This document shows, piece by piece, positions 1 to 6,049 of a stretch of 15,299 bases of DNA. This DNA is from an uncultured Clostridia bacterium (GTDB lineage: Bacteria > Bacillota > Clostridia > Oscillospirales > Oscillospiraceae), in the NCBI GenBank assembly GCA_947167725.1, contig CAMVJF010000018.1, positions 1 to 15,299 of the forward strand. The letters are read 5' to 3'. Each line of letters begins with the position of its first letter. Within the stretch, counting starts at the first letter, position 1. Under the pieces are notes generated by a model. That model was not told the origin of the DNA. It did not search any database and saw nothing but the letters and a program-made list of their open reading frames with translations. A program made the translations under genes and the position numbers.

Positions 1-2
1 CC

Positions 3-224
3 AACCGCGCCGGCTACACCGCCATCGTCTCCCACCGCTCCGGCGAGACCGAGGATACCACGCTCGCCGACCTCGCCGTCGCCGTCAACGCCGGACAGAT
101 CAAGACCGGCGCGCCGTCCCGTTCCGACCGCGTGGCGAAGTACAACCAGCTCCTGCGCATCGAGGAGGAGCTCTTCGACGCCGCCGAGTATCCCGGCATG
201 GACGCCTTCTTCTCCATCAAATAA
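3..224 (+). CDS. eno: Enolase, C-terminal 73 residues (5' end outside the window)
   Basis: Enolase interconverts 2-phosphoglycerate and phosphoenolpyruvate in glycolysis, in the cytoplasm. The open frame runs in from the left edge and ends at a TAA at 222-224. The translated tail carries the hallmark enolase C-terminus: SHRSGETEDT, which includes the Arg and Ser that contact the substrate phosphate, then ADLAVAVNAGQIKTGAPSRS and RVAKYNQLLRIEEEL. The gene is cut by the window edge, so the start, the magnesium ligands and the catalytic lysine cannot be seen. A strong intrinsic terminator lies 15 bases after the stop, so transcription ends here and the next gene is separate. Identification is from these conserved strings and is close to certain. 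Confidence 0.97.
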   Translation, partial: NRAGYTAIVSHRSGETEDTTLADLAVAVNAGQIKTGAPSRSDRVAKYNQLLRIEEELFDAAEYPGMDAFFSIK

Positions 225-238
225 GGAGAAGCGTTCCC

Positions 239-278
239 GCAAAAAAGGAGGAAGCCCCGGGGCTTCCTCCTTTTTGCG
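239..278 (+). terminator. Intrinsic terminator of eno
   Basis: A perfect palindrome runs from 242 to 275: an A-tract, GGAGGAAGCCCC, its complement GGGGCTTCCTCC, then TTTTT. The 12-bp GC-rich stem followed by a U-run is a textbook Rho-independent terminator. The A-tract on the left would let it work on the opposite strand too. Confidence 0.93.
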
Positions 279-286
279 TCCGCGCT

Positions 287-316
287 GTATATTCCCTCCG
301 TTTCAGGGCAAGAATA
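287..316 (+). promoter_or_regulatory. Sigma-F (forespore) promoter of spoIIQ
   Basis: GTATA at 287-291, a 15-base spacer, then GGCAAGAATA at 307-316. This fits the Bacillus sigma-F consensus (GYWTA, N15, GGnnAnAHTR) at every defined position. The site lies 36 bases before the ATG of a SpoIIQ-like gene, and spoIIQ is a known sigma-F target in Bacillus and Clostridioides. The match is seen directly; use of the promoter is inferred. Confidence 0.8.
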
Positions 317-352
317 GCACTGCAGACAATTCTTGCAAACGGAGGTACTTTT

Positions 353-1081
353 ATGAACAGCAGCAGCTCCGGCAAAAGGCCGGAGGCATCTTTGACAGGT
401 AAGGGCTTCTACATAGTCCTTTTCCTGTGCGCCGCGGTGATCGGCGTGTCCGCCTGGGTCATGGCGGCAGGGAATGAGACTATGCAGAACGACAGCATCA
501 ACAGCCTCGGCGGAGAACACCGTGTGGAAATGGTGATCGCTCCGGCGCCGGAGAAGAGCGACTGGATCGACGAGACCGAGATCGCCCCGCCCCAGATCGG
601 CGCCGAGACGATGGCGACGCCCGAGATCGCTGCGGAGGAGGCGTCGGCTCCGGGCGAGCCGGAGGCGGCTCCGGTCAGCTACGTCTGGCCCGCGGCGGGC
701 GTGATCGAGCGCGACCACAGCCTCGGCGTGCTGAAATATGACCGGACCATGCAGGACTGGCGCACCCACAGCGGGATCGACATCGCCTGTGAGGAGGGAC
801 AGCTCGTGGTCGCCGCCCGCGGCGGCAAGGTCGAGAGCATCGTCAGCGACGGACTTTACGGCACCGTTCTGACCATCGACCACGGCGACGGCATGCAGAG
901 CGTGTATGCCAATCTCGCGCCCGAGACGAGCGTGAAGAGCGGCGAGTGGGTAGACCCGGGCGTCGTGCTCGGAACGGTCGGCCGCAGCGCGCTGTGCGAG
1001 ATCGGCCAGAGCGGGCATCTGCATTTCGAGATGCGCTCGAACGGCGAGGCCGTCGATCCGATGGCGTATCTGCCGACCTGA
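353..1081 (+). CDS. spoIIQ: SpoIIQ-like stage II sporulation protein, membrane-anchored M23 peptidase
   Basis: Predicted forespore membrane protein. In endospore formers SpoIIQ spans the inner forespore membrane and binds SpoIIIAH across the intermembrane space, supporting engulfment and the feeding-tube channel. The 242-residue product has one N-terminal membrane segment (about residues 18-40), an acidic Ala/Pro/Glu-rich linker (about 55-108) and a LytM/M23 domain (about 112-240). Zinc-ligand motifs are intact: HSGID (H139, D143) and HLHFE (H222, H224). The stretch YDRTMQDWRTHSGIDI resembles clostridial SpoIIQ. The start is set by GGAGG at 341-345, 7 bases upstream. A sigma-F promoter precedes it and a small terminator follows, so it is monocistronic. 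The alternative is a generic M23 endopeptidase, but the promoter, topology and linker favour SpoIIQ. Confidence 0.85.
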   Translation: MNSSSSGKRPEASLTGKGFYIVLFLCAAVIGVSAWVMAAGNETMQNDSINSLGGEHRVEMVIAPAPEKSDWIDETEIAPPQIGAETMATPEIAAEEASAPGEPEAAPVSYVWPAAGVIERDHSLGVLKYDRTMQDWRTHSGIDIACEEGQLVVAARGGKVESIVSDGLYGTVLTIDHGDGMQSVYANLAPETSVKSGEWVDPGVVLGTVGRSALCEIGQSGHLHFEMRSNGEAVDPMAYLPT

Positions 1082-1088
1082 GGAGGCG

Positions 1089-1108
1089 CGCGGACGCCGC
1101 GATTTTTT
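1089..1108 (+). terminator. Short terminator after spoIIQ
   Basis: CGCGG, a 3-base loop and CCGCG form a 5-bp all-GC stem (1089-1101), followed by six T at 1103-1108, 8 bases after the spoIIQ stop. The stem is short, so efficiency is uncertain. Confidence 0.5.
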
Positions 1109-1131
1109 CCCGCGAAAAGAAAAAAATCTTG

Positions 1132-1160
1132 TTGACAACCGGCTTGCCGTCTGATAGAAT
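1132..1160 (+). promoter_or_regulatory. Sigma-A promoter of the tRNA-Met/tRNA-Glu unit
   Basis: TTGACA at 1132-1137, a 17-base spacer and TAGAAT at 1155-1160. The -35 is perfect and the -10 has one mismatch to TATAAT. Transcription would start near 1167, about 18 bases before tRNA-Met. Confidence 0.85.
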
Positions 1161-1184
1161 CGTCATGCTGTTTCAATAGCATAT

Positions 1185-1261
1185 GGCGGCATAGCTCAGT
1201 TGGCCAGAGCATTCGGTTCATACCCGAAGTGTCCCCGGTTCGAATCCAGGTGCCGCTACCA
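1185..1261 (+). tRNA. tRNA-Met (anticodon CAT), probably elongator
   Basis: Cloverleaf of 74 nt plus encoded CCA (1259-1261). The acceptor stem GGCGGCA pairs with TGCCGCT (one G-U at the first pair). The D-arm is GCTC/GAGC. The anticodon arm is TTCGG, loop TTCATAC, CCGAA, giving CAT. The T-arm is CCCGG, TTCGAAT, CCAGG, with a C-A mismatch in the middle pair (1236/1248). The GGCGG...CCGCTACCA ends resemble Firmicute elongator tRNA-Met. A tRNA-Ile2 with a lysidine-modified CAT cannot be fully excluded by eye. It lies first in a short tRNA unit. Confidence 0.93.
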
Positions 1262-1265
1262 TAAA

Positions 1266-1289
1266 GGCACATGAAAATGTGCCTTTTTT
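1266..1289 (+). terminator. Hairpin with T-run between the two tRNA genes
   Basis: GGCACAT (1266-1272), GAAA tetraloop, ATGTGCC (1277-1283), then six T. It has terminator form, but it sits between tRNA-Met and tRNA-Glu and ends one base before the latter, which has no visible promoter of its own. It may be a leaky terminator or a processing structure. Confidence 0.7.
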
Positions 1290-1290
1290 C

Positions 1291-1365
1291 GGCCCGTTGG
1301 TCAAGTGGTTAAGACACCGCCCTTTCACGGCGGTAACATGGGTTCGAGTCCCGTACGGGTCACCA
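1291..1365 (+). tRNA. tRNA-Glu (anticodon TTC)
   Basis: Cloverleaf of 72 nt plus encoded CCA (1363-1365). The acceptor stem GGCCCGT pairs with ACGGGTC. The anticodon arm is CCGCC, loop CTTTCAC, GGCGG, giving TTC at 1324-1326. The T-arm is ATGGG, TTCGAGT, CCCGT. Since a hairpin with a T-run separates it from tRNA-Met, its expression may depend on read-through from the promoter at 1132. Confidence 0.96.
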
Positions 1366-1373
1366 AAAAGAAG

Positions 1374-1408
1374 AAATCCCGAAGCCGTTGAGACTTCGGG
1401 ATTTTCTT
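1374..1408 (+). terminator. Terminator after tRNA-Glu
   Basis: An 11-bp perfect stem AAATCCCGAAG (1374-1384) and CTTCGGGATTT (1394-1404), with a 9-base loop, followed by a T-rich tail. It starts 9 bases after the tRNA CCA. Confidence 0.88.
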
Positions 1409-1416
1409 GTAATAAT
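1388..1416 (+). promoter_or_regulatory. Candidate promoter of the acyltransferase-lipoprotein unit, overlapping the tRNA terminator
   Basis: TTGAGA at 1388-1393 (5/6), 17-base spacer, AATAAT at 1411-1416 (5/6), with a TGN extended -10 at 1408-1410. The -35 lies in the loop of the preceding terminator. It would give a leader of about 130 bases before the ATG at 1556. The match is seen in sequence; activity is inferred. Confidence 0.5.
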
Positions 1417-1449
1417 GCTTTGCGGCTTTTTGTTGCCTCAATCTTTTTC

Positions 1450-1477
1450 AAGACAAGGGGACGGTTCTTCTGTCTCG
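1450..1477. repeat. REP-like palindromic element
   Basis: AGACA (1451-1455) and TGTCT (1471-1475) flank a core containing GGGGACGGTTCTTC. From memory this resembles the dispersed GGGGACGGTTCT-type palindromes linked to Y1 (IS200/RAYT-like) transposases in Firmicutes. No transposase lies in this window, and copy number cannot be judged from one copy. Confidence 0.4.
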
Positions 1478-1555
1478 AAGTAGCTTCCAATAACCAAGAC
1501 GTCTGCTCATGCAGCGGAAGATCCGATCTCCGGGGCAAAACGAGAGGGATTCGGC

Positions 1556-2644
1556 ATGCCGAACGAAGAAAAGAGAAGAGAACTACAAGCTTCGCGCCTG
1601 TATGAGCTGGACCTTTTGAAAGCGCTGGCGATCGTCGGCATGATCCTCTGCCACTGCGTCATCCAGTTGGGGCTGCATCAGCCCGGATACGAACAGGATG
1701 TCCGCTATCTGATCGGCGAATATGTTTTCGGGGATTATCTGGCCGTGGCCCACGCCTTTATGTTCGCCATGGGCGTCACGGTCAACTACTCGAGAAAGAA
1801 CAGCCCCGGCGCGCTCGTTCGCAGGGGCCTCAGCCTTTACGTTCTCGGCTTCGTCCTCAACTTCTTCCGCTACGGGATCTACGCCCTGGCCGACGGGCTC
1901 CTTTCGGGGCAGTTCATGGCGCAGACCGTCTATGCGCTCATCGTGCAGGACATCCTCCATTTTGCGGGACTTGCGCTGATCGCCACGGGGCTCTTCAAGC
2001 GTTTGAAGCTGAAGGAAATACATATCCTTCTCATCGGCGCGGCCCTGTCCGCGCTGGGCGGGCCGCTGGCCTTCGTCTTTCAGGGCAGCCCCGCCGCCGA
2101 CTATTTTCTCGGGCACTTCATCGTGACGACGGAGGAGAGCTCCTGCTTTGCGTTTTTCAACTGGTACGTCTTTGTCGCCTCCGGGCTGCTGTTCGGCGCG
2201 ATCCTTCAAAAAACAGAGAATCCGGATCGCTTTTACGGCGGACTGCTGCGCATCGCCGGCCCGGTCACGGCGCTCTATCTCGCGCTGACGGCGTATTTCG
2301 GGCCGTGTTTCCTGACGAAGAACGGCTGGTATTACGCGGCGAGCCTGCCGGAGGCGGCGGGGCTGCTGTCGATCGATCTGACGCTGCTGGGCGCGTTCCA
2401 CTTTCTGCTCAAAAGGGTCGACGCGGCCCGCCTTTCCGTGTTCGTCACGATGAGCCGGAACGTCAACCGGATCTACTGCATCCACTGGTGCATCATCGGC
2501 TTTGCGGATTCGATTTTCTGCTATCTGCTGGGCGTCGTTTTCCCTTGGCCGGTCATCTATCTGTTCGGCGTTTTGCTGATCATTCTGTCCGCCTGGCTCG
2601 CACAGCGCTGGGCGGACCGGAAACGGGCGTCAGAGCCCGCATAA
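1556..2644 (+). CDS. Polytopic membrane acyltransferase-like protein
   Basis: Predicted integral membrane protein of 362 residues with about ten hydrophobic segments. It probably transfers an acyl group to an envelope or extracellular substrate; the substrate is unknown. The N-terminus, RLYELDLLKALAIVGMILCH, has the layout shared by acyltransferase-3 and DUF1624/YeiB-like families: a basic residue, LDLL, a first membrane helix and a His at its end. Near the C-terminus NRIYCIHWCIIGF holds a second membrane-embedded His. The start at 1556 follows AGAGGG at about 1542-1547, a modest ribosome site. The gene is 29 bases from the following lipoprotein gene, so the two are probably co-transcribed. 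It sits directly downstream of a tRNA unit. The broad membrane-acyltransferase call is fairly safe; the exact family is not. Confidence 0.7.
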   Translation: MPNEEKRRELQASRLYELDLLKALAIVGMILCHCVIQLGLHQPGYEQDVRYLIGEYVFGDYLAVAHAFMFAMGVTVNYSRKNSPGALVRRGLSLYVLGFVLNFFRYGIYALADGLLSGQFMAQTVYALIVQDILHFAGLALIATGLFKRLKLKEIHILLIGAALSALGGPLAFVFQGSPAADYFLGHFIVTTEESSCFAFFNWYVFVASGLLFGAILQKTENPDRFYGGLLRIAGPVTALYLALTAYFGPCFLTKNGWYYAASLPEAAGLLSIDLTLLGAFHFLLKRVDAARLSVFVTMSRNVNRIYCIHWCIIGFADSIFCYLLGVVFPWPVIYLFGVLLIILSAWLAQRWADRKRASEPA

Positions 2645-2673
2645 AACAGAAAGAATTCGGGAGGAAAAACAAC

Positions 2674-3741
2674 ATGAAAAAAACACTTTGTCTGCTGCTG
2701 GCGCTTTGTCTGGCCTTCGCATTTTCCGCCTGTGACGGGGCGAAGCCGGAAACGCCGTCGCCGGAGAACGCCGCGCCTGCGGAAGCGGCGATCGGGGAGT
2801 GGACGCGCGAGGGTTATTTTGAGGACGGAGAAGGACACGTCCTCTCGGTCACCCGGATGGACGACGTCGACGAGCCCGGCTGGTACGTCGGCTGTATGCT
2901 CGGCGCGGAGCTCATGGACGATTCCTGGGGCGGCATGCTGCCGCAGGCGGGGGCTGCGCTGCAGGGCGAGCTGCCCTCCTCCGGGAGTCGGGAGAGTTTG
3001 AGCGTCACCGTCACCGAAGAGGGCGAGGACGGGCTGCTGCTGACCGTGGAGGGCGGCGGGAGCTATCACTTCAGCCCCGTGGAGCTCCCGCAGGCCACGA
3101 TCATCGTCACCATCAACACCGAGGGCCGGGGCATGATCGCCTACGCCGAGGGCGAGGAAAGACCGGAGATCGACCCCGAGTGGCCGTATCAGTCGGCCTA
3201 TATCGGGCTGGCCGAGCCGAAGACCCACAGCTTCGCCGCCGCGCCGGAGGCGGGCAGCGTGTTTGTGAAGTGGACAAGGAACGGCGAGGACTATTCCGTC
3301 GAGCCGGTCGTCACGCTGCTGCTGGATGAGAGCGCGGATTTCGTCGCCGTGTTCGAGGAGGACCCGGACTGGCAGAATCCGGTCATGAATTTCATCGGCG
3401 AGTATCAGTGCGGCCGGGCGCACGCCACGGTCGAATGCTCCGGTTACGAGGACGCGTGGATCTGCATCGAGTGGGGCAGCAGCGTCTGGGAGCTGGCCCG
3501 CTGGGATATCTTCGGACGCCTCGACCCGGACACGCTGACCGTTGCGTACGAGGGCTGCGCGAAGCAGATCGTCGTCTATGACAACAGCGGCGAGATCGCG
3601 AGTCAGGAGCCGGAGTACGAGGACGGCAGCGGCACCGTCGTCTTTCACGACGACGGGACCTTCACCTGGCACGAGGATCAGTCTGAATACGGAAGCGACA
3701 TGGTGTTCGAGTGGCTTCCCGTCACGGAAAGCGGAGAATAA
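2674..3741 (+). CDS. Secreted lipoprotein with an InlB-type repeat domain, function unknown
   Basis: A 355-residue predicted lipoprotein. The signal peptide (MKKTLCLLLALCLAFAF) ends in a lipobox-like FSAC, with lipidation at C20. A Pro/Ala/Glu-rich linker follows. Residues of about 145-233 look like a divergent InlB-type bacterial repeat: ATIIVTINTEGRG, then a cell-surface-type strand pattern with FVKWTRNGE and ADFVAVFE. The rest is acidic, rich in Trp and Gly, with no catalytic motif that I recognise. The start is fixed by GGGAGG at 2659-2664, 9 bases before ATG, and by the signal peptide; the same frame extends upstream into the acyltransferase gene but is not used. It is probably displayed on the outer face of the membrane and co-transcribed with the upstream acyltransferase gene. 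Function is unknown. Confidence 0.85.
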   Translation: MKKTLCLLLALCLAFAFSACDGAKPETPSPENAAPAEAAIGEWTREGYFEDGEGHVLSVTRMDDVDEPGWYVGCMLGAELMDDSWGGMLPQAGAALQGELPSSGSRESLSVTVTEEGEDGLLLTVEGGGSYHFSPVELPQATIIVTINTEGRGMIAYAEGEERPEIDPEWPYQSAYIGLAEPKTHSFAAAPEAGSVFVKWTRNGEDYSVEPVVTLLLDESADFVAVFEEDPDWQNPVMNFIGEYQCGRAHATVECSGYEDAWICIEWGSSVWELARWDIFGRLDPDTLTVAYEGCAKQIVVYDNSGEIASQEPEYEDGSGTVVFHDDGTFTWHEDQSEYGSDMVFEWLPVTESGE

Positions 3742-3886
3742 AAGAAAAAGCGCACAGGATCTCGGAACAGACTCGCGGCGCCGCGGCCGCAAGGATCTCA
3801 TGGCCGCCGGAGAAGGCGCCGTATGGGAATGGCAGAGGCAGAGCGAGGAGAAGGGAAGGAAAAGCAGGTCCGTACAGCGCAAATAG
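3742..3886. other. Intergenic stretch with no recognisable gene
   Basis: Between the lipoprotein stop and the bidirectional terminator I see only short frames with poor codon use and no ribosome site. Beyond the terminator, 3936-4041 is likewise empty up to the stop of the convergent minus-strand gene. No tRNA-like or repeat structure is visible. Confidence 0.6.
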
Positions 3887-3935
3887 AAAACGGAAGATGA
3901 TTTGCACAGAATAACGCAAATCATCTTCCGTTTTT
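3887..3935. terminator. Bidirectional terminator between convergent genes
   Basis: A perfect 19-bp inverted repeat: left arm 3887-3905 beginning AAAACGGAAGATG, 10-base loop, right arm 3916-3934 ending CATCTTCCGTTTT. The A-tract on one side and T-tract on the other allow it to act for the plus-strand lipoprotein operon and for the minus-strand hydrolase gene. Confidence 0.92.
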
Positions 3936-4041
3936 GAATGTCAACGCTTTCGCCCGGACGCCCGACCCGGTTTTTCCTTCAACACCGTCCGATGCACAAG
4001 CGGCCGGGCGGCCGCCCGTTTCTCAGTTTCCGTTCCGCGTG

Positions 4042-4827
4042 TCAGCGGCGGAAGGCCGAGAGGTCGAAGATCGGGGCGGGATAAAAGACGCGGGTGCTCA
4101 TGTCCAGCACGAGCTTCGCCCCGCCGTTGCGCGTGCCGGTCGCGTCGTACTTGCCCCAGGGCTTGTCGAGAACATAGCTGTTGATGTGCGCCTGGATGGG
4201 CAGCTTGTAGACGCTCTTTTCCCGGTTCAGCCCGAAGATCGAGCGGATCGGCGCGGTGAAGGTGTTGATCGAGAGATAGGGGACGGGGTCGGCCCAGTCG
4301 CCGAGGCGGCGGATCGTACCCTCGCGGAAGCCCTGGGAGAGCAGCGGCGAGCCGAAGCCGACGGTGTTGAGCACCTCGTATTCCTTCTTGATGGTCGGAT
4401 TGGCCGCGACCTGCTGGGCGACCATGCCGCCGAGGCTGGTGCCCGCGAGGACCAGCCTGGAGCCCTTGTCGACATGCTCGCGGATGACCTTGACCGCATT
4501 GTAATAGTAGGCGTTGTTCGTGTTGAAGCCGGAGAGCACGTCGGAAATGACGTCCGTGGACTGGTTGAGGACCAGCTCCGTGCCCGAGAAGGTCACGAGA
4601 TAGACGTCCTGCGAGCGGCCGAAGCGGGAGACGAGACGGCCCTTCGTGATGCTGATCGGACCAGGGTTGCCCCTGTTTTTTCCCTCTTTGACCATGGCGG
4701 CGAGCTGCGGCGCCTTCGTGATGACCCTCGTGTTGGCCGCGCAGGCGGCAGCGCCGCTCATCACCATGACCGCGATCAGGGCGACGGCGAGGAGTCTTGC
4801 CAGAATATCAATCGGTCTGCGCTTCAT
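4042..4827 (-). CDS. Secreted class 3 lipase-like alpha/beta hydrolase
   Basis: A 261-residue predicted exported serine hydrolase. After a basic N-terminus comes a hydrophobic signal (about residues 8-28) ending AAAC, a possible but imperfect lipobox with C29. The nucleophile elbow is GTSLGG (S131), and the family's acid and His candidates are D180 in DWADPVPYL and H214 in QAHINSY. This order and spacing are typical of class 3 lipases, but the substrate is unknown: lipid, ester or another acyl compound. The start at 4827 is chosen because GGAGG lies 7 bases before it and the signal peptide begins there; the longer frame to 4977 covers the promoter. It stands alone, with its own promoter at 4883-4911 and the shared terminator at 3887-3935. 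Confidence 0.75.
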   Translation of the reverse strand: MKRRPIDILARLLAVALIAVMVMSGAAACAANTRVITKAPQLAAMVKEGKNRGNPGPISITKGRLVSRFGRSQDVYLVTFSGTELVLNQSTDVISDVLSGFNTNNAYYYNAVKVIREHVDKGSRLVLAGTSLGGMVAQQVAANPTIKKEYEVLNTVGFGSPLLSQGFREGTIRRLGDWADPVPYLSINTFTAPIRSIFGLNREKSVYKLPIQAHINSYVLDKPWGKYDATGTRNGGAKLVLDMSTRVFYPAPIFDLSAFRR

Positions 4828-4882
4828 ATCCGATCCTCCGTTCTTTGAAAGCGGGAAAACGTGTTCTTCCCTTTCTGAGATC

Positions 4883-4911
4883 ATTATAGCGTTCCGGGAG
4901 AGGGCTGTAAA
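4883..4911 (-). promoter_or_regulatory. Sigma-A promoter of the lipase-like gene
   Basis: On the minus strand TTTACA (4906-4911), a 17-base spacer and a perfect TATAAT (4883-4888). It gives a leader of about 50 bases before the ATG at 4827. Confidence 0.85.
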
Positions 4912-5037
4912 GGGGCGGGAACGCGTCCGGCCGCGCGGGAGCGGAGAAATGCGCGGGCCTTTTTTGTGAACTATCACAAGAGTGCACGCGGACGATCACG
5001 TGTGCAAGGCGCGCGGAACGCCGCGGGGCGCCCGCAG

Positions 5038-6036
5038 TCAGACCTTCTCGCCGAGCTGTGCGAGCATGGCCTCGCAGACCTCGTCCATGTCTCCGACGAT
5101 GCCGTAGTCGCAGTAGTGGAAAATGGCGGCGTCGGGGTCTTTGTTGATCGCGACGATCTTCTCCGAATCGGTGATGCCGGTAACGTGGTTCACGGCGCCG
5201 GAGACGCCGAAGCTCAGCAGCAGGCGGGGCTTGACGACCGCGCCGGACTGGCCGATCACCAGCTTGAAGGGCAGCAGCCCGCGGTCGAAGACCGGGCGGG
5301 TGCAGGCGAGCTTGCCGCCCAGACGCGCGGCGAGCGCGCGGTATTTCGGCAGGGCGTCCGCCTTGACGGCGTTGCCGACGCAGACGATGACCGGGGCGTC
5401 GGCGATGTTCAGGCTCTCGTCGTTCTCCTCCGGCTCGAAGCCGAGGACGGCGGTGCGGATCTTTTCGGGCGGGAAGTCGAAGCGCTCCTCGACCGTCTCG
5501 CACGGGCGCGGCCCGGCCGGGAGATATTTGAAGGTGCCGGGGCGGATCGTGCCGACCTGCGGGCGCATGACCGGAACGGTGATCACGGCCATCATCTTGC
5601 CGCCGACGGCGGGCTCGATGAACTCGATATCGCCGCTTTTCGGGTCGTAGACCAGCTCGGTCGCGTCCGAGGTGCAGCCGGTCGGAAGACGGCAGGCAAA
5701 GCGCGGCGCGAAGTCGCGGCCCCGGATCGTTCCGCCCACGAATACGGCGGTGGGCCTGTATTTCTCACAGAGGGCGGTGAAGAGCGCGGTGTAGGCGTCG
5801 ACGCTGAAGGGGAGCAGCCCCTCGCCGCGGACGCGGAGCAGCCTGTCGACGCCGCAGGCGCGGATCCTGTCGAGCTCTTCCTCCGGCAGATCGCCAACCA
5901 GCACGGCGCAGAGCTTCTCGCCCGCCGCGTCGGCGATCTTGCGGATCTCGCAGCAGAGCTCGAGGGAGACGGGATGGACTGCGCCGCCTTCGTGCTCGAT
6001 ATAGACCCACATATCCCGGTAGTCCTGTTTGTTCAT
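5038..6036 (-). CDS. etfA: Electron transfer flavoprotein, alpha subunit
   Basis: EtfA pairs with EtfB to take electrons from flavin dehydrogenases; here the likely partner is the GlcD-type oxidase encoded upstream. The product is 332 residues, normal for a plain EtfA. The C-terminal FAD-binding domain is clear: ACTRPVFDRG, then IGQSGAVVKPRLLLSFGVSG, AVNHVTGI, IVAINKDPDAAIF and DYGIVGD. There is no N-terminal ferredoxin-like CxxCxxC region, unlike the LctC subunit of the bifurcating lactate dehydrogenase complex. The start at 6036 has GGAGGGGGG just upstream, in the 13-base gap after etfB. It is the last gene of the operon; the hairpin after the stop has no T-run. The family call is firm; whether it bifurcates is open. 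Confidence 0.95.
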   Translation of the reverse strand: MNKQDYRDMWVYIEHEGGAVHPVSLELCCEIRKIADAAGEKLCAVLVGDLPEEELDRIRACGVDRLLRVRGEGLLPFSVDAYTALFTALCEKYRPTAVFVGGTIRGRDFAPRFACRLPTGCTSDATELVYDPKSGDIEFIEPAVGGKMMAVITVPVMRPQVGTIRPGTFKYLPAGPRPCETVEERFDFPPEKIRTAVLGFEPEENDESLNIADAPVIVCVGNAVKADALPKYRALAARLGGKLACTRPVFDRGLLPFKLVIGQSGAVVKPRLLLSFGVSGAVNHVTGITDSEKIVAINKDPDAAIFHYCDYGIVGDMDEVCEAMLAQLGEKV

Positions 6037-6049
6037 GGCGCCCCCCTCC

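Noticed and set aside
353..1166. Long minus-strand and other-frame ORFs opposite spoIIQ
   Set aside because: They mirror the GC-rich codons of spoIIQ, with Arg/Ala-rich translations and no ribosome sites or motifs.
1366..1555. Integrase-type att site after tRNA-Glu
   Set aside because: I looked for a direct repeat of the tRNA 3' end downstream and found none; no integrase is present.
2305..2673. Upstream in-frame extension of the lipoprotein ORF
   Set aside because: It overlaps the acyltransferase gene in another frame; the signal peptide and GGGAGG fix the start at 2674.
4929..4965. Possible plus-strand terminator (GGCCGCGC ... GCGCGGGCC and T-run)
   Set aside because: The stem needs a bulge and no plus-strand gene precedes it.
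5008..5032. GC-rich hairpin right after the etfA stop
   Set aside because: GGCG and CGCGG arms can pair, but there is no T-run on the minus strand, so it is not a clear intrinsic terminator.
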